Positions 43,268 to 56,484 of a stretch of 64,000 nucleotides of DNA are shown in pieces. This stretch comes from Coix lacryma-jobi var. lacryma-jobi (Eukaryota > Streptophyta > Magnoliopsida > Poales > Poaceae), in assembly GCA_009763385.1 (NCBI GenBank), contig CM019822.1, positions 11,874,127 through 11,938,126 on the forward strand, in the 5' to 3' direction. Below the pieces are notes generated by a model. That model was given only the letters and a program-made list of their open reading frames with translations. It did no database searches and was not told the DNA's origin. Within the stretch, counting starts at the first letter, position 1. Each line of letters starts with the position of its first letter. A program made the translations under genes and the position numbers.

Positions 43268-45702
43268 AGATCAAGAAGATAAGAAGTGACAATGGAAGAG
43301 AGTTTGACAACACCCACATTGAGCAATATTGTGATGAAATTGGGATCAAGCATGAAGTCTCCGCAACCTACACACCACAACAAAATGGGGTAGTTGAGAG
43401 GAAGAACCGAACACTAATCACCCTAGCAAGGACTATGTTAGATGAGTACACTACACCGGAAAGATTTTGGGCGGAAGCAATCAACACCGCTTGCTATGCA
43501 TCAAACCGGTTGTTCCCCCATCGTCTCCTTGGCAAGACCCCCTATGAGCTACTCAACAACAAGAAGCCGGATGTATCATTCTTTAGAGTGTTTGGGTGCA
43601 AATGCTACATCTACAAGAAGCGCCAACACCTAGGGAAGTTTCAACGCCGATGTGATATTGGTTTTCTTGTTGGTTACTCATTGAAGTCCAAAGCATATCG
43701 AGTATTCAACCAAGCCACCGGGATGGTAGAAGAAACATATGATGTGGAATTCGATGAATCTAATGGCTCTCAAGGAGAGCATGAAAATCTTGATGATGTA
43801 GGTGATGAACCATTGAGGGAAGCCATGAAGAACATGCCGGTTGGAGCCATCAAGCCTAAAGATGATGATGATGATGTGCAAGTCATTGACAAGCCATCAT
43901 CATCCAATGTACCACATGTTGATGACAAAGAAGGGAGAGATCCATTTGAAGATACTCATGTCTCCCATGATCAAATGGTGGTACAAGCTCAAGATGTTGA
44001 TGCTCCACAAGCGGTCCCTCAAGTGGTTGATCAAAGGACTACTCCTCTACTACAAGCTCATCCTCAAGATCTCATCATAGGGAGTCCAACAAGGGGTGTA
44101 ATGACTCGATCTCAAAAACTTGCTTTATTTATTGAACATCACTCCTTTGTGTCTCTTGTTGAGCCTACCATTGTAGATGAAGCTCTAAGTGATCCGGATT
44201 GGGTGAATGCTATGCATGAAGAATTGAACAACTTCACCCGCAACCAAGTTTGGACACTTGAAGAGCGACCCAAAGGTGCAAGAGTCATTGGAACCAAATG
44301 AGTGTTTAGGAACAAACAAGATGATCAAGGCAAGGTTGTTAGAAACAAGGCAAGGCTAGTGGCAAAGGGGTTCTCTCAAGTTGAAGGTTTGGATTTTGGA
44401 GAGACCTTTGCACCGGTTGCAAGACTTGAAGCCATCCGTATCCTCCTTGCATATGCATCACATCATGACATTAAACTATATCAAATGGATGTGAAAAGTG
44501 CATTTTTAAATGGCTTTATAAATGAACTAGTCTATGTTGATCAACCTCCCGGGTTTGAAGACCCTAGATATCCTAATCATGTTTATAGGTTGTCCAAGGC
44601 GCTATATGGGCTCAAGCAAGCCCCAAGAGCATGGTACGAGCGCCTCCGGGACTTCCTCATTGAGAAGGGCTTCACCATTGGGATGGTCGACACCACACTA
44701 TTCACCAAGAAGCTTGATGGAGAGATCTTCATTTGTCAAGTCTATGTTGATGATATCATCTTCGGGTCAACAAATGAAGCATATTGCAAGGAATTTGGTG
44801 ACTTGATGTCGAAGGAGTTCGAAATGTCCATGATTGGAGAGCTCACATTCTTCCTAGGCTTCCAAGTCAAGCAATTGAAGGAGGGGACTTTCATATCTCA
44901 AGAGAAGTATACAAAAGACCTCCTCAAGCGCTTCAACATGGATGATTGCAAGCATATCAAGACTCCAATGCCAACAAATGGACATCTCGACCTAGATGTG
45001 GGAGGTAACCCGGTTGACCAAACTCTCTACCGCTCTATGATTGGTAGTTTGTTATATTTGACCGCATCTAGGCCCGACATCATGTTTAGTGTGTGCATGT
45101 GTGCTTGGTTTCAAGCCGACCCTAGGGAATCACATCTTGTAGCGGTGAAAAGAATCCTTAGGTACCTAAAGCACACCCCAAGCTTTGGCCTTTGGTATCC
45201 CAAAGGAGCTAACTTCCAACTCGTTGGGTATTCCGATTCAGATTATGCGGGTTGCAAAGTAGATAGAAAAAGCACATCCGGAGGGTGCCATTTGCTTGGG
45301 AGATCACTAGTGTCATGGAGTTCAAAGAAGCAAAATAGTGTGGCCTTGTCCACCGTCGAGGCGGAATACATAGCCGCGGGTGCTTGTTGTGCACAAATCC
45401 TTTACATGAAGCAAACCCTTTTAGACTATGGTGTAGTTCTAGAAAGGGTACCTTTGTTGTGTGACAATGAGAGCGCGGTTAAGCTTGCTAACAACCCGGT
45501 CCAACACTCTCGCACAAAGCACATAGATATTCGCCATCACTTCCTTAGAGATCATGTTTCAAAGAAAGATATATCCTTAGAGGGAGTTAGAACCGAAGAT
45601 CAATTGGCGGATATCTTCACAAAACCCCTAGATGAGAACACCCTTTGTAGATTGCGAAGTGAGCTTAATGTGCTTGATCTAAGTAACTTTGTCAAAAGGT
45701 GA
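43268..45702 (+). pseudogene. E3 pol, C-terminal part (integrase, RT, RNase H) with one stop
   Basis: Continues 30488-31280 after E4. Integrase SDNGREF and GVVERKNRTL, then GTK followed by TGA (44299-44301) where a Trp codon is expected. Beyond it the frame is open to 45702: RT with VKSAFLNG and YVDDIIFGST, RNase H with GYSDSDYAGCKVDRKST. Only this single nonsense change was found in the part after E4. Confidence 0.9.
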
Positions 45703-47375
45703 AAGGGGGTTGTCTTTGCATTACATTGTAATATATGCCATGTTTAAATTATGCTATGCACATAGGCTTGTCAGACGTGGTTAAGATAACCGCCCTAAAA
45801 AGCGTGTGAAGAAGCTTACCCATGAGCAAACTTGACAAGCAACCTAGATTCAAAGTTCCGTATTGCATTGCATATGCATGTTTGTTGCTTTGTCGTTTCT
45901 CTTCGGTTATGGTTTGAGCAACCGCTGTGTTCGTCCACCGCTAGGGGGAGCATTTAAGGCTCCTAATGGTTGAGACCCCTAGTTTTGGTGGCCACATGTT
46001 GTCTCCTCGGGATTTATCGCCTATTTTCTCTAAAAACTAATTTGTAGCCTATGGCAAAATATTGTTAAAATAGAGAGTTTATGCGAGGATGCTCATACTA
46101 GGTTCCAACTGGTGTTTATTTGCCTCTTATTTGAGTTGGAACTTGGTTGGGAGAGGGAGCCGCAACGGAGATCTTCGAAACTGCTCAAATACAGCATCGG
46201 ATGCAGCATCAGACGCTGCATCGGACGCTGGTTCAGCATCCGATGCCTGCACTATAGGCAGCTCCGGCTGAAACAGTGAATTGCCCGCGTCCGATGTGCT
46301 CTCAACGGAGCCTCCGATGCCCATCGGAAGCTGCTAAGCATCCGATGGTCAGGCACCGGACGCATCCGATGCATTTTCGGCGTTTCTGGAGCTCTCTGGA
46401 TAGGCATCGACGCGTCCGATGCGTTATCATCGGCGCGTCCGATGCTCCTTTAAGCGGCGCTTTCAGTTGTTCTACTGACGGTTGGGTCCCACGCGTCATC
46501 TTCCTCATCCAGTCACGCCATCGCTCTCGCCCCCGAGCGCCCGTACCCTAATCACCGCCGCGAACCCCCTCACCGGCTCTCACCACCGGTCGCCGCCCCT
46601 TGCCGCCGGCCGCTTCAGCACCGCCCATCCGCGCCCGCGCCTTCCCCGCGTCCGCCCGCCCGTGCGCACGCTCGCCGGCGACCTGACCCCCTCCCCCGCG
46701 CTCGCCGGAGCCTCGCCCGAGCAAAGCAGGAGCCTCGCCCGTGCTTCACGGACGCTCGCTGGAGCTCATCCATCGTCCACAGGCTTCTCCTCCTCTCCGG
46801 CGATCTTCCCCCGGCAGCCCGACTCCCTACAGTGAGCATCAACTTTTCTCCTCCATATACATGCCCCCAAGGTGTTCGACGTAATGCTTCAAAGGCTGTT
46901 CATCAAGTTTTTGACCCTCGTTTTCACCCAACTTCTTTGCAGCTATCTTGGTGTGCCGTGTGGACCCCGGAACGTCATTCCTCATCTATTGCTTATGTCA
47001 TTTCGTCGGATCGTCAGGTAGCGAAGCCCTTCACTCTCTTACCCAATTGCTTTGCTTCCATAGGCCTCGCTTATCTCTAGACTATATATGCTTATATATA
47101 TATCCTATCTCTTCTCGCAGCAAGTCAGGGTCTGTGTCAGTTGGCAGCTTGGTTAGTTGGCAGTATCAGTTAACCCGGGGCCAAGCCCGCGGGTAAGGTT
47201 CGAGGCCAAGCCTCGCGAGTGACAGCGGCAGCGTTTGTGAGTGACAGGGGGAGTTTGTGCCAGTGGTTTTCTTGTCAGTTGATAGTCAGGGGCTTTCAGC
47301 GTCAGTTGTTTCTGTTCTGTGGCAGTTTGTCTATCAGCGCCAGTCCAGAGCTTCAGTTTCTCGTTCTTGTTAGCC
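45703..47375 (+). promoter_or_regulatory. E3 spacer: palindromes, C/T-rich leader, candidate intron
   Basis: Palindromes of the E3 LTR type (GCATCGGA, TCCGATGC) at 46195-46445, then a GC- and C-rich leader (46490-46830). A weak donor ACA/GTGAGC near 46832 and an acceptor TTCTTGTTAG ending 47373, two bases before the ATG of the third ORF, outline a possible intron. No TATA box recognised. The reading frames in this leader look incidental. Confidence 0.4.
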
Positions 47376-49946
47376 ATGCGCTGCAAGAACGTTGGTGGTG
47401 GCCCCGACGACTCTCCTCCACGTCGTCCCCCTTCCGGTCAGCGACCCGGGAAGGCGAAGCTTATCACACACAGGAAGCGCTCCAGGGAAGAGCGAGCGGC
47501 AGCCCAGGCTCAGGCAGTGGCAGACGCCGCAGAGCGTGCAGAGTGCAGTGGCAGTGCGGGCGGACTTAGGATTGAGGATCAGCTGTCCCCCGAGCAGCGC
47601 AGAGCGATCGAGGAGGTCGAGCATCGACACGGTTCGCCGACTGGCACGCTCATGGTTGCCGGTCGTCGGACGACGTTCACCTCGCCCGGCGTTGAGCCCG
47701 AGAGCTCAGGGCAGGGCCACGCAGAGGCTCCAGAGGCAGAGGCAGAGGAGGGGGTTCCTGAGGAGGTTCCACGACGCCGGTCAACCCGTCGCAGGACTGC
47801 GGTGCCACCCCGGCCCGACGTCCCTCTTCGGGGCAGCCGTCCTCCGTCGCGGCGTGCACCTCCGCCGATACCGCGACTGGACCTCAGGGGCGCCACTTGC
47901 TCACAGATCCAGACCCTTCGACTTGTGCCAGTGGAGCAGTGGTTTCCCAGGGAGCGACAGGAGCAGACTGGTTCGTCCTTCTATACAGTGCTGCAGGAGG
48001 ACTTCTACCAGGGATACAGGAACGCTGGGATCTCTTTGCGGCCCCAGCGTGTTTGCTCACTTGAGGCAGTTGTAGGCGCCGCCGGAGAACAGATTCGCCC
48101 CATACTCACCTACCTACCTGGTCTGGCAGACCTACTGGGGCGGTCTGGCTCCTATATTGAGGACTGGGTATTTCAGTTTTACGCTTCGCTGTGGGTGCAC
48201 CCCGACCGAGAGACTATTGAGTTTGCACTTGAGGGGGACCACTACAGACTGTTCTCGTCCGAGATCCGGGATTGGTTTGGATTGACACGATCACAGACCC
48301 GGATCCACGACTTGTGTTACGACTGGACAGAGCCACCCCGTCGCCCTCACGGTGGCGCCCAGCCTTCGACCGATTTGGTCCGTCCATGCTTCACAGAGCC
48401 GTTCGGTGAGGGTTCGAGCCGCACTCCGAGGGATCTCACCCCTACGGCTCGGATCCTCAACGCGATCCTACGGCGGACTTTACTTCCTCGGGTCGGCTTC
48501 GGAGAGGGACTTTCACGGCTGCAGCTATGACTTCTTGCATATATGGTCAGGCAGCAGGAGTTCGACGTCTGGGACGTCATCTTGTGTGAGATAGAGGACA
48601 CAGTGGCAGAGGGCATTAAGCTCCGTAGGCAGCTATCGTACGCGCACTGGATCTCCTACGTTCTTTAGAAGGTAGTTGCCACTACAGGTACTCGCCTTAG
48701 TCAGTCCCTCACAGGGTCAGCGACCGTATTCCCCGAGTATAACATGAGTCGGTTGTTGGGATACGGTCGGGACCGCAGACAGCCAGAGTAGCAGGCACAG
48801 ACTAGCACACGTCAGAGACCTGAGGTGCCAGAGTCAGCTCAGCAGCAGGACGAGGCCGTTCAGGCGCTCGCGGAGCAGGAGCTTGCCAATCTCGAGGGTG
48901 GTGACCCACACGTGGCCTCGGATCCCACGGACAGCTCAGATGAGGACTACCAGCTCCCGCCCCGCTATCAGCCCAGAGCTCACGACCACCAGGCAGGGTC
49001 CAGCGGTACTGCTTCCTCCAACCCAGCTCTACTCGCTATTCTGGCATGGATGGAGGAGCAGCAGAGGACTGTCACCCAGGATGTCCAGAGGCTTGCCCAG
49101 GAGCAGCAGCGGTTAGCCCAGCAGCAGACCCTCGCTCAACAGCAGGCACAGGAGCGGTCTGATGCTCTTCAGCGCCACATGATGGCTCTACAGCAGCAGA
49201 CCTTGAGCTTCATGGCGAGGCTGGCGAGTGGACCTCCCCAGTGGCAGTGGCAGCAGCCTCCCCCACAGCAGCAGCTTCAGTGGCAGCCACCTGTCCTTCC
49301 TCCGCCGCAGTTGTTCGGTCCGCCGCCTCAGTTTGCTCAGCAGCCGCAGCTTTCGGGCCCTAGCTCCTCGCAGTTCACGAGTTTCACTACTCCAGGCGGG
49401 GCCCCGCTCTTCAGTCCGCTCCGCACAGGGTTCACTCCCAGGCCGACAGAGTCGCTCTTCGCTACGACGACCTCTGTCACTTGAGACCTGTCGGCCACGT
49501 TCAGCGAGCTCACCGGATTTCCCGCTCCAGATCTTCCGGATCCGGTTCAGACGTCGACGGCTCCTGTGACCTCCACCACAGAGACTCTTCCGAGCTCAGT
49601 CGCGTCTTCAGAGCAGACAGAGCCAGTCCAGTCCGAGACGACCACGTCCGTGCAGCCTGAGTTGTCAGCTATCCCAGAGCTTCCGCACTCCGAGCCTCAG
49701 GCTGACACGACTACACAGACTGAGACTGCGACAGAGACAGCGTCAGAGCAGATCGAGCAGGCAGAGCAGTCAGTGCCGGACCCGTCCCAGACCGCTTCTC
49801 CACAACGTCCAGCTACAGAGGGTCAGCAGGCTCCCGGCGACTCGTCCTCCGACTCCGAGGCCCTACTTCAGCAGTTTGAGTTCACGCAGAGGACTCCGGA
49901 GACGGCACCTGACTCGTCTGCACCACCTCCGTCCTCCGGCGCTTAG
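47376..49946 (+). pseudogene. E3 third ORF with four in-frame stops
   Basis: A single reading frame (857 codons including the terminal stop) interrupted by TGA 48528, TAG 48666, TAG 48789 and TGA 49482, with no frameshift between them. The N-terminus is MRCKNVGGGPDD. The core includes YTVLQEDFYQGYR, WVFQFYASLWV (about 263) and ALEGDHYRLFSSEIRDWFGL, a diverged form of the core in E1/E4. The C-terminal half is Gln/Pro/Ser/Thr-rich. All four stops could come from CGA or CAG by C-to-T change. Confidence 0.8.
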
Positions 49947-50384
49947 TTTGGCGCTTGATGCCAAAGGGGGAGAGTGGCCGAGTATAGCGATAGGGGGAGT
50001 GTTGTGAGAGGGCTTTGTGTCTTTTGATGTGTTATATTCACATACGCTCTTTACTTATCGCATCTTTTGTGCATATTTATGTTATATACTTATGCTATGG
50101 ATCTCATGACATGTTTGTGCTCACTATGATTTTATATATGACATGTCATTTCGCTTCGCTCATTACTTGTGCTTAATTCTCACTTGTTTATGTATATGAG
50201 CTCTTTACTCTTGCACTTGCTATTCACTCTAACTTGTTGAGTGCAGGATGATGGCATGACATGTTTGAACTTGCCCCTAATCATTTTCTCTTATTTATTG
50301 CAAGTTCATACATGTCATGATTTAAAAACCTCTTCTCTCTATACTCGATCTCGTGTTGTCATCAATCACCAAAAAGGGGGAGAT
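49947..50384 (+). other. E3 3' region with purine tracts and PPT
   Basis: GGGGGAG tracts near 49965 and 49993, and the PPT AAAAAGGGGGAG at 50371-50382. The block GTTGTCATCAATCACC precedes it. Otherwise AT-rich with no gene. Confidence 0.75.
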
Positions 50385-51956
50385 TGAACGCATCTTGGCC
50401 CCTAGTGGTTTCGGTGATTGGATGAAACACAAGATTACTGTGACTAACGTGTGTTTTGCAGAAACTGAGATGAGTTAGGTCACGGTAATGGCGACGATAC
50501 GGGCATATGGAGTTCATGTCCCCTGGCGATGGAAATCGTTCGATTTTCAAAGGACGAACGACGAAGACGGTGGTAGGCTAGGCTAAGTGTCGCATGGTGT
50601 TGGAGGACACTTAGGTAGTCTTAGGTCTTTATTTTTTCTTTGGTCGTACTATAAAGAGGGGTGTGAATCAGTAGCTTGACCTATATGAGTCTATTGAGGT
50701 AGGTGTGGTGCACACTTGTTATTTCATAGCCCTAGGTAGCTCAGAGAGATGCCTTATGTCGAGAGGAACCAAAGTCGTTAAGACCGCGTCGCGATCCGAG
50801 TTGATCTTGCCCTTGGTATGGGCATCGGATGCTGGATCAGTGGGCATCGGAGGCTCCGATGCCCACACCGACCTAGGGTTTGGTCTGGTGCGTGGCATCG
50901 GAGGCTCCGATGGTGCCACATCGGATCGTCCGGTGTCACTGTTCACTTGGGAGTGAACTGTGCAGGGCATCGGACGCCGGCATCGGACGCTGAGGGCCAG
51001 CGTCCGATGGCCATGCAGAGAGGTTCTAGAGAGGTCTTTTCGGCATCGGACGCATCCAATGCAGGGGCATCGGACGCTCCCCAGCGTCCGATGCTCCATA
51101 ATCATGTCTGACAAGAAGGTAGAGTAGACCGTTGGACGAGGTCATCGGAGCGTCCGATGCCTGGCATCGGCGCGTCCGATGCCCCCGCAAAATACCTGTC
51201 TTGTGCTGATTTTGGATGGCCGGGTTGAGGGGTATATATACTTCCTTGCCTCCATCCATTTGAGTGTTCTTGCCACTTCCATCAGCTGAGAAACACCTTG
51301 TGAGTGTGAGTGAGTGCAAGAGCCCTAGTGAGGTTGAGTGATTTGCTAATTGTGAGAATTAGACACCTCCTAGTGAGAATTGAGTAGCAAGTGTGCATCC
51401 ATCCATCTCTTTGGCCTTGTCTTGGTCAAGTGAGAGTTCTAGCTTGTTACTCTTAGTGATCGGCATCACCTAGACGGCTTGGTGGCGATCGGAGAGCTTG
51501 GTGATCATCCAGAGGCATTGTGGATGACCCAAGCCAAGTTGTGACCGGTAGCGAGCGATTCACCGGGCCGGAGTGGCGAAGAATCAGCTCGTAGTGAGCA
51601 CTTGATCCTTGCGCGGATCAAGGGGGAGCGATACCCTTGCGCGGGTGCTCCAACGAGGACTAGGGGGTGTGCCGACACCTCGATACCTCGGCAAAAAGAT
51701 CGTCGTGTCATCTCTACTCTCTTCTCTACGCATTTACCTTTGAGCAATTCAATTTCGCATTTACTTGTTGTTCTTTCATAAGTTGAATTGTCATGCTAGA
51801 GTAGAAATGGTTTAGCGATAGTGCAATTGATTCTTGTCAAACACACTTCTAGGCACTAAGGGGTTAATTGGGGCTTGATAGGATTTATTATCGCAAGAAG
51901 TTTTAGAAAAGCCCAATTCACCCCCCCCCCCCCTCTTGGGCATTTTGATCCTTTCA
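50385..51956 (+). repeat. E3 3' LTR
   Basis: 1572 bp. Pairs with 26437-28015; differs by about twenty substitutions and small indels seen by eye, including a short deletion near 51821. TATATATA at 51233-51240. Followed by target duplication CATTA. Confidence 0.93.
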
Positions 51957-51961
51957 CATTA

Positions 51962-53871
51962 CTTGTTGAAGCATTAGATTTGTCGGAATCCTTAGGAGTA
52001 GTTGAAGAGGTACTACTCCAAAGAGTGTTGTAGCTTAGTTCAAGAGTTTGATATTTATCTTGAGAGCTTGTGAGGCTCTCTTGAACCAAGCTAATCTTAC
52101 TCTTTAGATTAGCAATTGAGTCATTGCTCGTGGAACACTCCTTAGCCAACTTCTTGTTAGAGTCATTAGCAAAAGATAGTTCCACGATCAATTTCTCAAC
52201 CTTCAACTTCTCCTCGGCAAAGGAGGCTTCTAGTGCAAGGTTATTTTCTCTCTCTTGAGAGATCAAGTCCCCTTGCAAAACAAGACTCTCATTTCGACTT
52301 TCCAATTTACTAAGCAATTTTAATATCTTTGGTCCACATTTATTACCAAACTTTCTTATAATACTTAGTTCAAATTCATCCATGTCATCATCACTAAATT
52401 CATCACTAGAACAAGTAGGAGAGTGAGGTAATACCTTCTCATTCTTAGCCATAAAGCAAGAATGAGTGATGTCATCCTCATTGTCGATGAGGTCCTCGAA
52501 CAACCGTGATGAAGTGGTCGAGGTGACCATGTTGGAGAGGGGGCTTGGAGAAGAAGTCTTGTGTATGGCGATGTTGGCCGCTCCCTTCTCTTTCTCCTTG
52601 CCCTTGCTCTTCTCTTCATCACTTGAGTCATCTTCGGAGAACCATTCTTCACCAAGATGAGCTTCACCACCTCTTCTTTTTATTTGCTTCCTATCATCAC
52701 TCTTGCTATATTTGTTCTTGTTCTTCTTTTGTGGACAATCAGCGATGAAATGATCGTCCGCACCACACTCATAACAAGTCCTCTTCTTTGACTTCTTGAA
52801 GTATCCACCTTTGCCCTTCTTGTACATTTTCTTCTTCATGAATCTTCGAAAGTTCTTCACAAGGAGAGCGATCTCATCATCGGAATCGTCGCTTTCATCA
52901 CTTGATGAATCATGTTGGGCCTTGCTTTCTTCTTCTTGGTTTGCCTTGAGAGCAACCACCTTCTTGTTGCTTTCTTCTTGATCTTCTAAAGCTTCATCAT
53001 CCAAGACTTCATGATGCTTTATTTTGGCAAGCATCTCATGAGGTCTCATGCTCTCATAGTTAGGTCTCTCCATGATGATTGATGCAAGTGTCTTGTTCTT
53101 CTTTCTATATGCTCTCAATAGCTTTCTTGCAGCTGAGTTGTCATCCCACTTTGTGTCTCCAAGAGCTCTAATCTTGTTGATCAATGTCACGAATCTATCA
53201 AACATTTGTTGAGTGGTCTCACCACTCTTGATCTTGAAGTTCTCGATCTTTCCTTGAAGAAGCTCTATGTTGCACTTTCTCACACTTGCATCACCCTCAT
53301 ATGATATCCTGAGAGTGTCCCAAATCTTCTTGGCATTCTCCATTCCATGTACCTTGTTGCTTTCTTCAGGCTTAAGGCATGATAGGATCAATGATGCGGC
53401 TTGAACATTTTGTTGGAACTCAATCACATCATTGTCGGTGAACTCTTCGCCTTCAACATGACTTGGTCCATTCTCAACAATCTCCCAAGCTCTTGCGGCA
53501 AGAAGATGTAGCTTCATCTTGTGTGCCCAATCATTGTAGTTGATTCCATCGAAGGAGGGTGGTTTGCCTAGATTGACGCTAGGCAATTGAATGACTTTGC
53601 CCATTTGGCTATAGTCATAAGACATGGTAGAGAACTCCTTCTCCCTCTTGCCTTTCACTTCATCTTCCTTTTTCTTATCTTCTTTGGGCTGTGGCGGATT
53701 TTCTCCGCTTCCGGATGCTTCGCCTTTGTTGGCCAAAGCTTGCCTCATGCTCTCCATCTCATCTTTCATCTTTTGCATTTGATCTTCATGTTTCTTTGCT
53801 TGATCTTCTAACAGCTGAGTGGAAACCCTCTTGACAATGTCATCAATTTATTCTTGACTTAGGGTCGACAT
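51962..53871 (-). pseudogene. E2 gag, N-terminal part (stop at codon 8)
   Basis: The family start ATG is at 53871-53869 (minus strand), but codon 8 is TAA where E1 has CAA, so translation from that ATG is cut. The rest is open: copia gag region (YNDWAHKMKLHLLAARAWEI), zinc knuckle CYECGADDHFIADC and coiled coil. A downstream Met at 53778 could give a shortened protein. Interrupted at 51961 by E3 and continued at 26436-25875. Confidence 0.85.
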
Positions 53872-53910
53872 GATTCTCCCTTACGCGGTGAAGCGCTAAC
53901 ACAAGGGTTA

Positions 53911-53923
53911 GGCTCTGATACCA
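53911..53923 (-). other. E2 primer binding site
   Basis: TGGTATCAGAGCC on the minus strand next to the 5' LTR. The best match of the four elements to the complement of initiator Met-tRNA. Confidence 0.82.
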
Positions 53924-53925
53924 AT

Positions 53926-55852
53926 TGAAAGGATCTAATCAGCCTAGAGAGGGGTGAATAGGTGATTTTTGACAATCTGAAACTTCACAAACTAGAAAAT
54001 GTAGTTATACACCAACCAGTGTTGTCGGTTTGTTTGGGTAGGTACTACCGGGTGTGATGCACCGGTACTACCGACACAAACAAACGACACTACCGGGATC
54101 CTAAGAAGGAACTACAAATCCAATGTAAGTGGGCAATGAATGTTATACAAGTATGAACCCCACTTCCCTAAGTATGATACACAACGATTCTAGCCTTACC
54201 AAACCTTGGTTGCTTTCCACGGTGTGGATCGAGCCTTCTCAACCTAAGAAAGAGATAGGGAGAGGAAGAACACGAAGAACATAAGTAATATGCAACTAGA
54301 GACAACAACAAGCACACGAGACACGACGATTTATCTCGAGGTTCGGCCAATCCACTAAGGAGTGCCTACGTCCTCGTTGTTGAGGTGACCACAAAGGTCG
54401 GAGTCTATTTCACCTCCTAGCCTCACTCAAGCAACCACAAAGGCTACTAGAGTTTCTCCACTAGAAATCACAGGGGTAATACAAACACTTCGGGGAGCCC
54501 TCATAAATGAATCAATACGGGCTACCACGAAGAACACCTAACCGGCTAGAGCTCAAAGAGCTCAAGAGTAATAGACACAAACGAAGCCGGCTAAATGGAA
54601 ACCAAGTGCTCAAGTCGTAGATCGAAGCTTCCCACTCTCTAATCTCACTTCCCTAGCTCAAATCTTGCAAGTAAGTGAATCTAGGAGCAAAGGGGGAGAG
54701 AGAGGGGAGGAGTCAATGCTTGGAGGCTCTTTTGTCTGAAGTTAGGTCGCAATAAGTGAGTGGAATGAGTGGGTAACCGTCAAACGAGAAGAGGAGAGAA
54801 TTTATACTCTCCCAGTCCCGAGGCTGGTCGGTAGTACCGACCACCCATGGTCGGTAGTACCGACCAGTCACTAACAGTCGCACAGATCTGGATCTGACCT
54901 AAAGTCAAACTACCGGCCACAGGTCGGTACCACCGAGGGGCGGTAGTACCGGCCCTATGGCGGTACTACCGCCAGGCCAAATCGGCCGCAAACAGAGAGC
55001 TCCGCAGAAAGAGACTTGGTCCCTCGGTTACTACCGACCAGGGTCGGTACCACCGAGGGTCGGTAGTACCGACTCTATGGCGGTACTACCGCCAAGTCAA
55101 AAACAAGCCAACACAGAGAGCCCTGCAAACTTGGTTTACTACCGGCTTGGGTCGGTACCACCGAGGGTCGGTAGTACCGACTCTATGGCGGTACTACCGC
55201 CAAGCCATTTTAAGCGCGAACAGAGAGATCTGCAGAAACCAGCTTTCTACCGACTAGGGTCGGTACCACCGAGGGCGGTAGTACCGACCATATGGCGGTA
55301 CTACCGCCAGGTCATTTTTGAGCCTATACAAAGAGATTATAAAACTGGTTTGCTACCGGCCAAGGTCGGTACCACCGAGGGGCGGTAGTACCGGCCTTAT
55401 GACGGTACTACCGCCAGACCATTTTAAGCGCGAACAGAGAGGAAGTTAGAGCAGTGCGCTGAGCAGCCATGGTCGGTACTACCGACCACCCATGGTCGGT
55501 ACTACCGACCACACAGATTTACCTCTATGTGATCGTGATCGTGCGGTATCTCTCAAGCAAACTTTAGTTAGTCGATTTGAGCACTTTTCTCCACATCTAG
55601 CCAACCTAATTTGTGACCCTCTTGATAGTCCGGCTTAACTATAACTCAAGTTTAAAATCAAACTTTTAAACCACCACTCGAGCTAGGTATCTTTATGTCC
55701 AAATGCATCCAACGTGCTTTGTTCACGAGATTTCAACAGTTCAAATTTTTCTAATGACTAACTCCTGCATATATGCTTTTATAAATCTGTTAGTCCCTAA
55801 TTTGATTATCATTAATTAGCCAAAACCCACAATGGGGGCGAATGCACTTTCA
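53926..55852 (-). repeat. E2 5' LTR
   Basis: 1927 bp, pairing with 5019-6942 but with many substitutions. Palindrome array at about 54827-55508 and, on the minus strand, a TATAAATT box at about 54799-54806. Followed outside by target duplication ATATT. Confidence 0.93.
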
Positions 55853-55857
55853 ATATT

Positions 55858-56484
55858 CCCTATTGTTCTTTTATTTTTCTCCACATACCAAGTAAACCCT
55901 CTATCAATTTTTCCATGTAATTGCCATACACGGTGCAAGTCAGTCATGATTGCCATATTCACTCGTTAACGAGGGTTTGTTTTGGCATGGTTATTCAAAC
56001 CGACAGTCTGACTAAAAGAATTTAGAGTCAGAGTGTTTGACGGTTCTCACTTCAAGAGGGAAACCATTAAAACTAGTTACAAGGTACCACTCCAAGAGTC
56101 CAAGCCGGTATAAACATCGTTGTCTATCTGGGACATAAATTAGATAATACCATTAGAGCACTCATAATGCAGAAAGTTTCTACGACCATTTATTATACTG
56201 CCACATCAACATTTTGATGACGTGAAATACAAATAAGGCAAATAAATAAATAAAAAAAGAGAAGGAAATTGTTCCCTATTTAGAAACGAAGTGTACGCGC
56301 CCATCAAGAGAAAGAAACCGGCCTTTTTTGCGTTGGGACAGGTAGCTTAGTTTCGATGACTTCGGTTGCGGATCTTGTGCGCCACATGCGTGCACCCGGC
56401 GCCGTTGTCCATGGAGCTCGTGGCCGCCCCCGCCTTGGCTCATGGCCTCTCTACGGTATGAGCCGTCGTCGGTAGCCCATCTGC
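55858..56484. other. Intergenic, no gene seen
   Basis: AT-rich sequence continuing the ancestral ISE2-DRP2 intergenic region right of the nest, turning GC-rich after about 56340. No ORF with recognisable content. Confidence 0.5.

Larger units (their letters stand above)
26437..51956 (+). mobile_element. E3: full-length Sirevirus-like copia element, hosts E4
   Basis: LTRs 26437-28015 and 50385-51956, target duplication CATTA (26432-26436, 51957-51961). About 13.5 kb without E4. It is a different family from E1/E2: the LTR palindromes are of GCATCGGAC/GTCCGATGC type. The LTRs differ at about twenty sites by eye, intermediate in age. Gag is intact, pol has a stop, and the third ORF has four in-frame stops. 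Confidence 0.95.
5019..55852 (-). mobile_element. E2: full-length Sirevirus-like Ty1/copia element, host of the nest
   Basis: TG...CA LTRs at both ends, with target duplication ATATT at 5014-5018 and 55853-55857. Without the inserted E1 and E3 the element is about 12.2 kb. Order on the minus strand: 5' LTR (53926-55852), PBS, gag, pol, spacer, third ORF, PPT, 3' LTR (5019-6942). The two LTRs differ at many positions, more than in the other three elements, so this is the oldest insertion. Pol is open apart from the E1 insertion. Gag has an early stop and the third ORF is broken. Confidence 0.95.

Noticed and set aside
46482..47080. Pro/Ser/Arg-rich ORFs in the E3 spacer
   Set aside because: Low-complexity GC-rich leader, open in several frames, with no counterpart ORF in E1 or E4.
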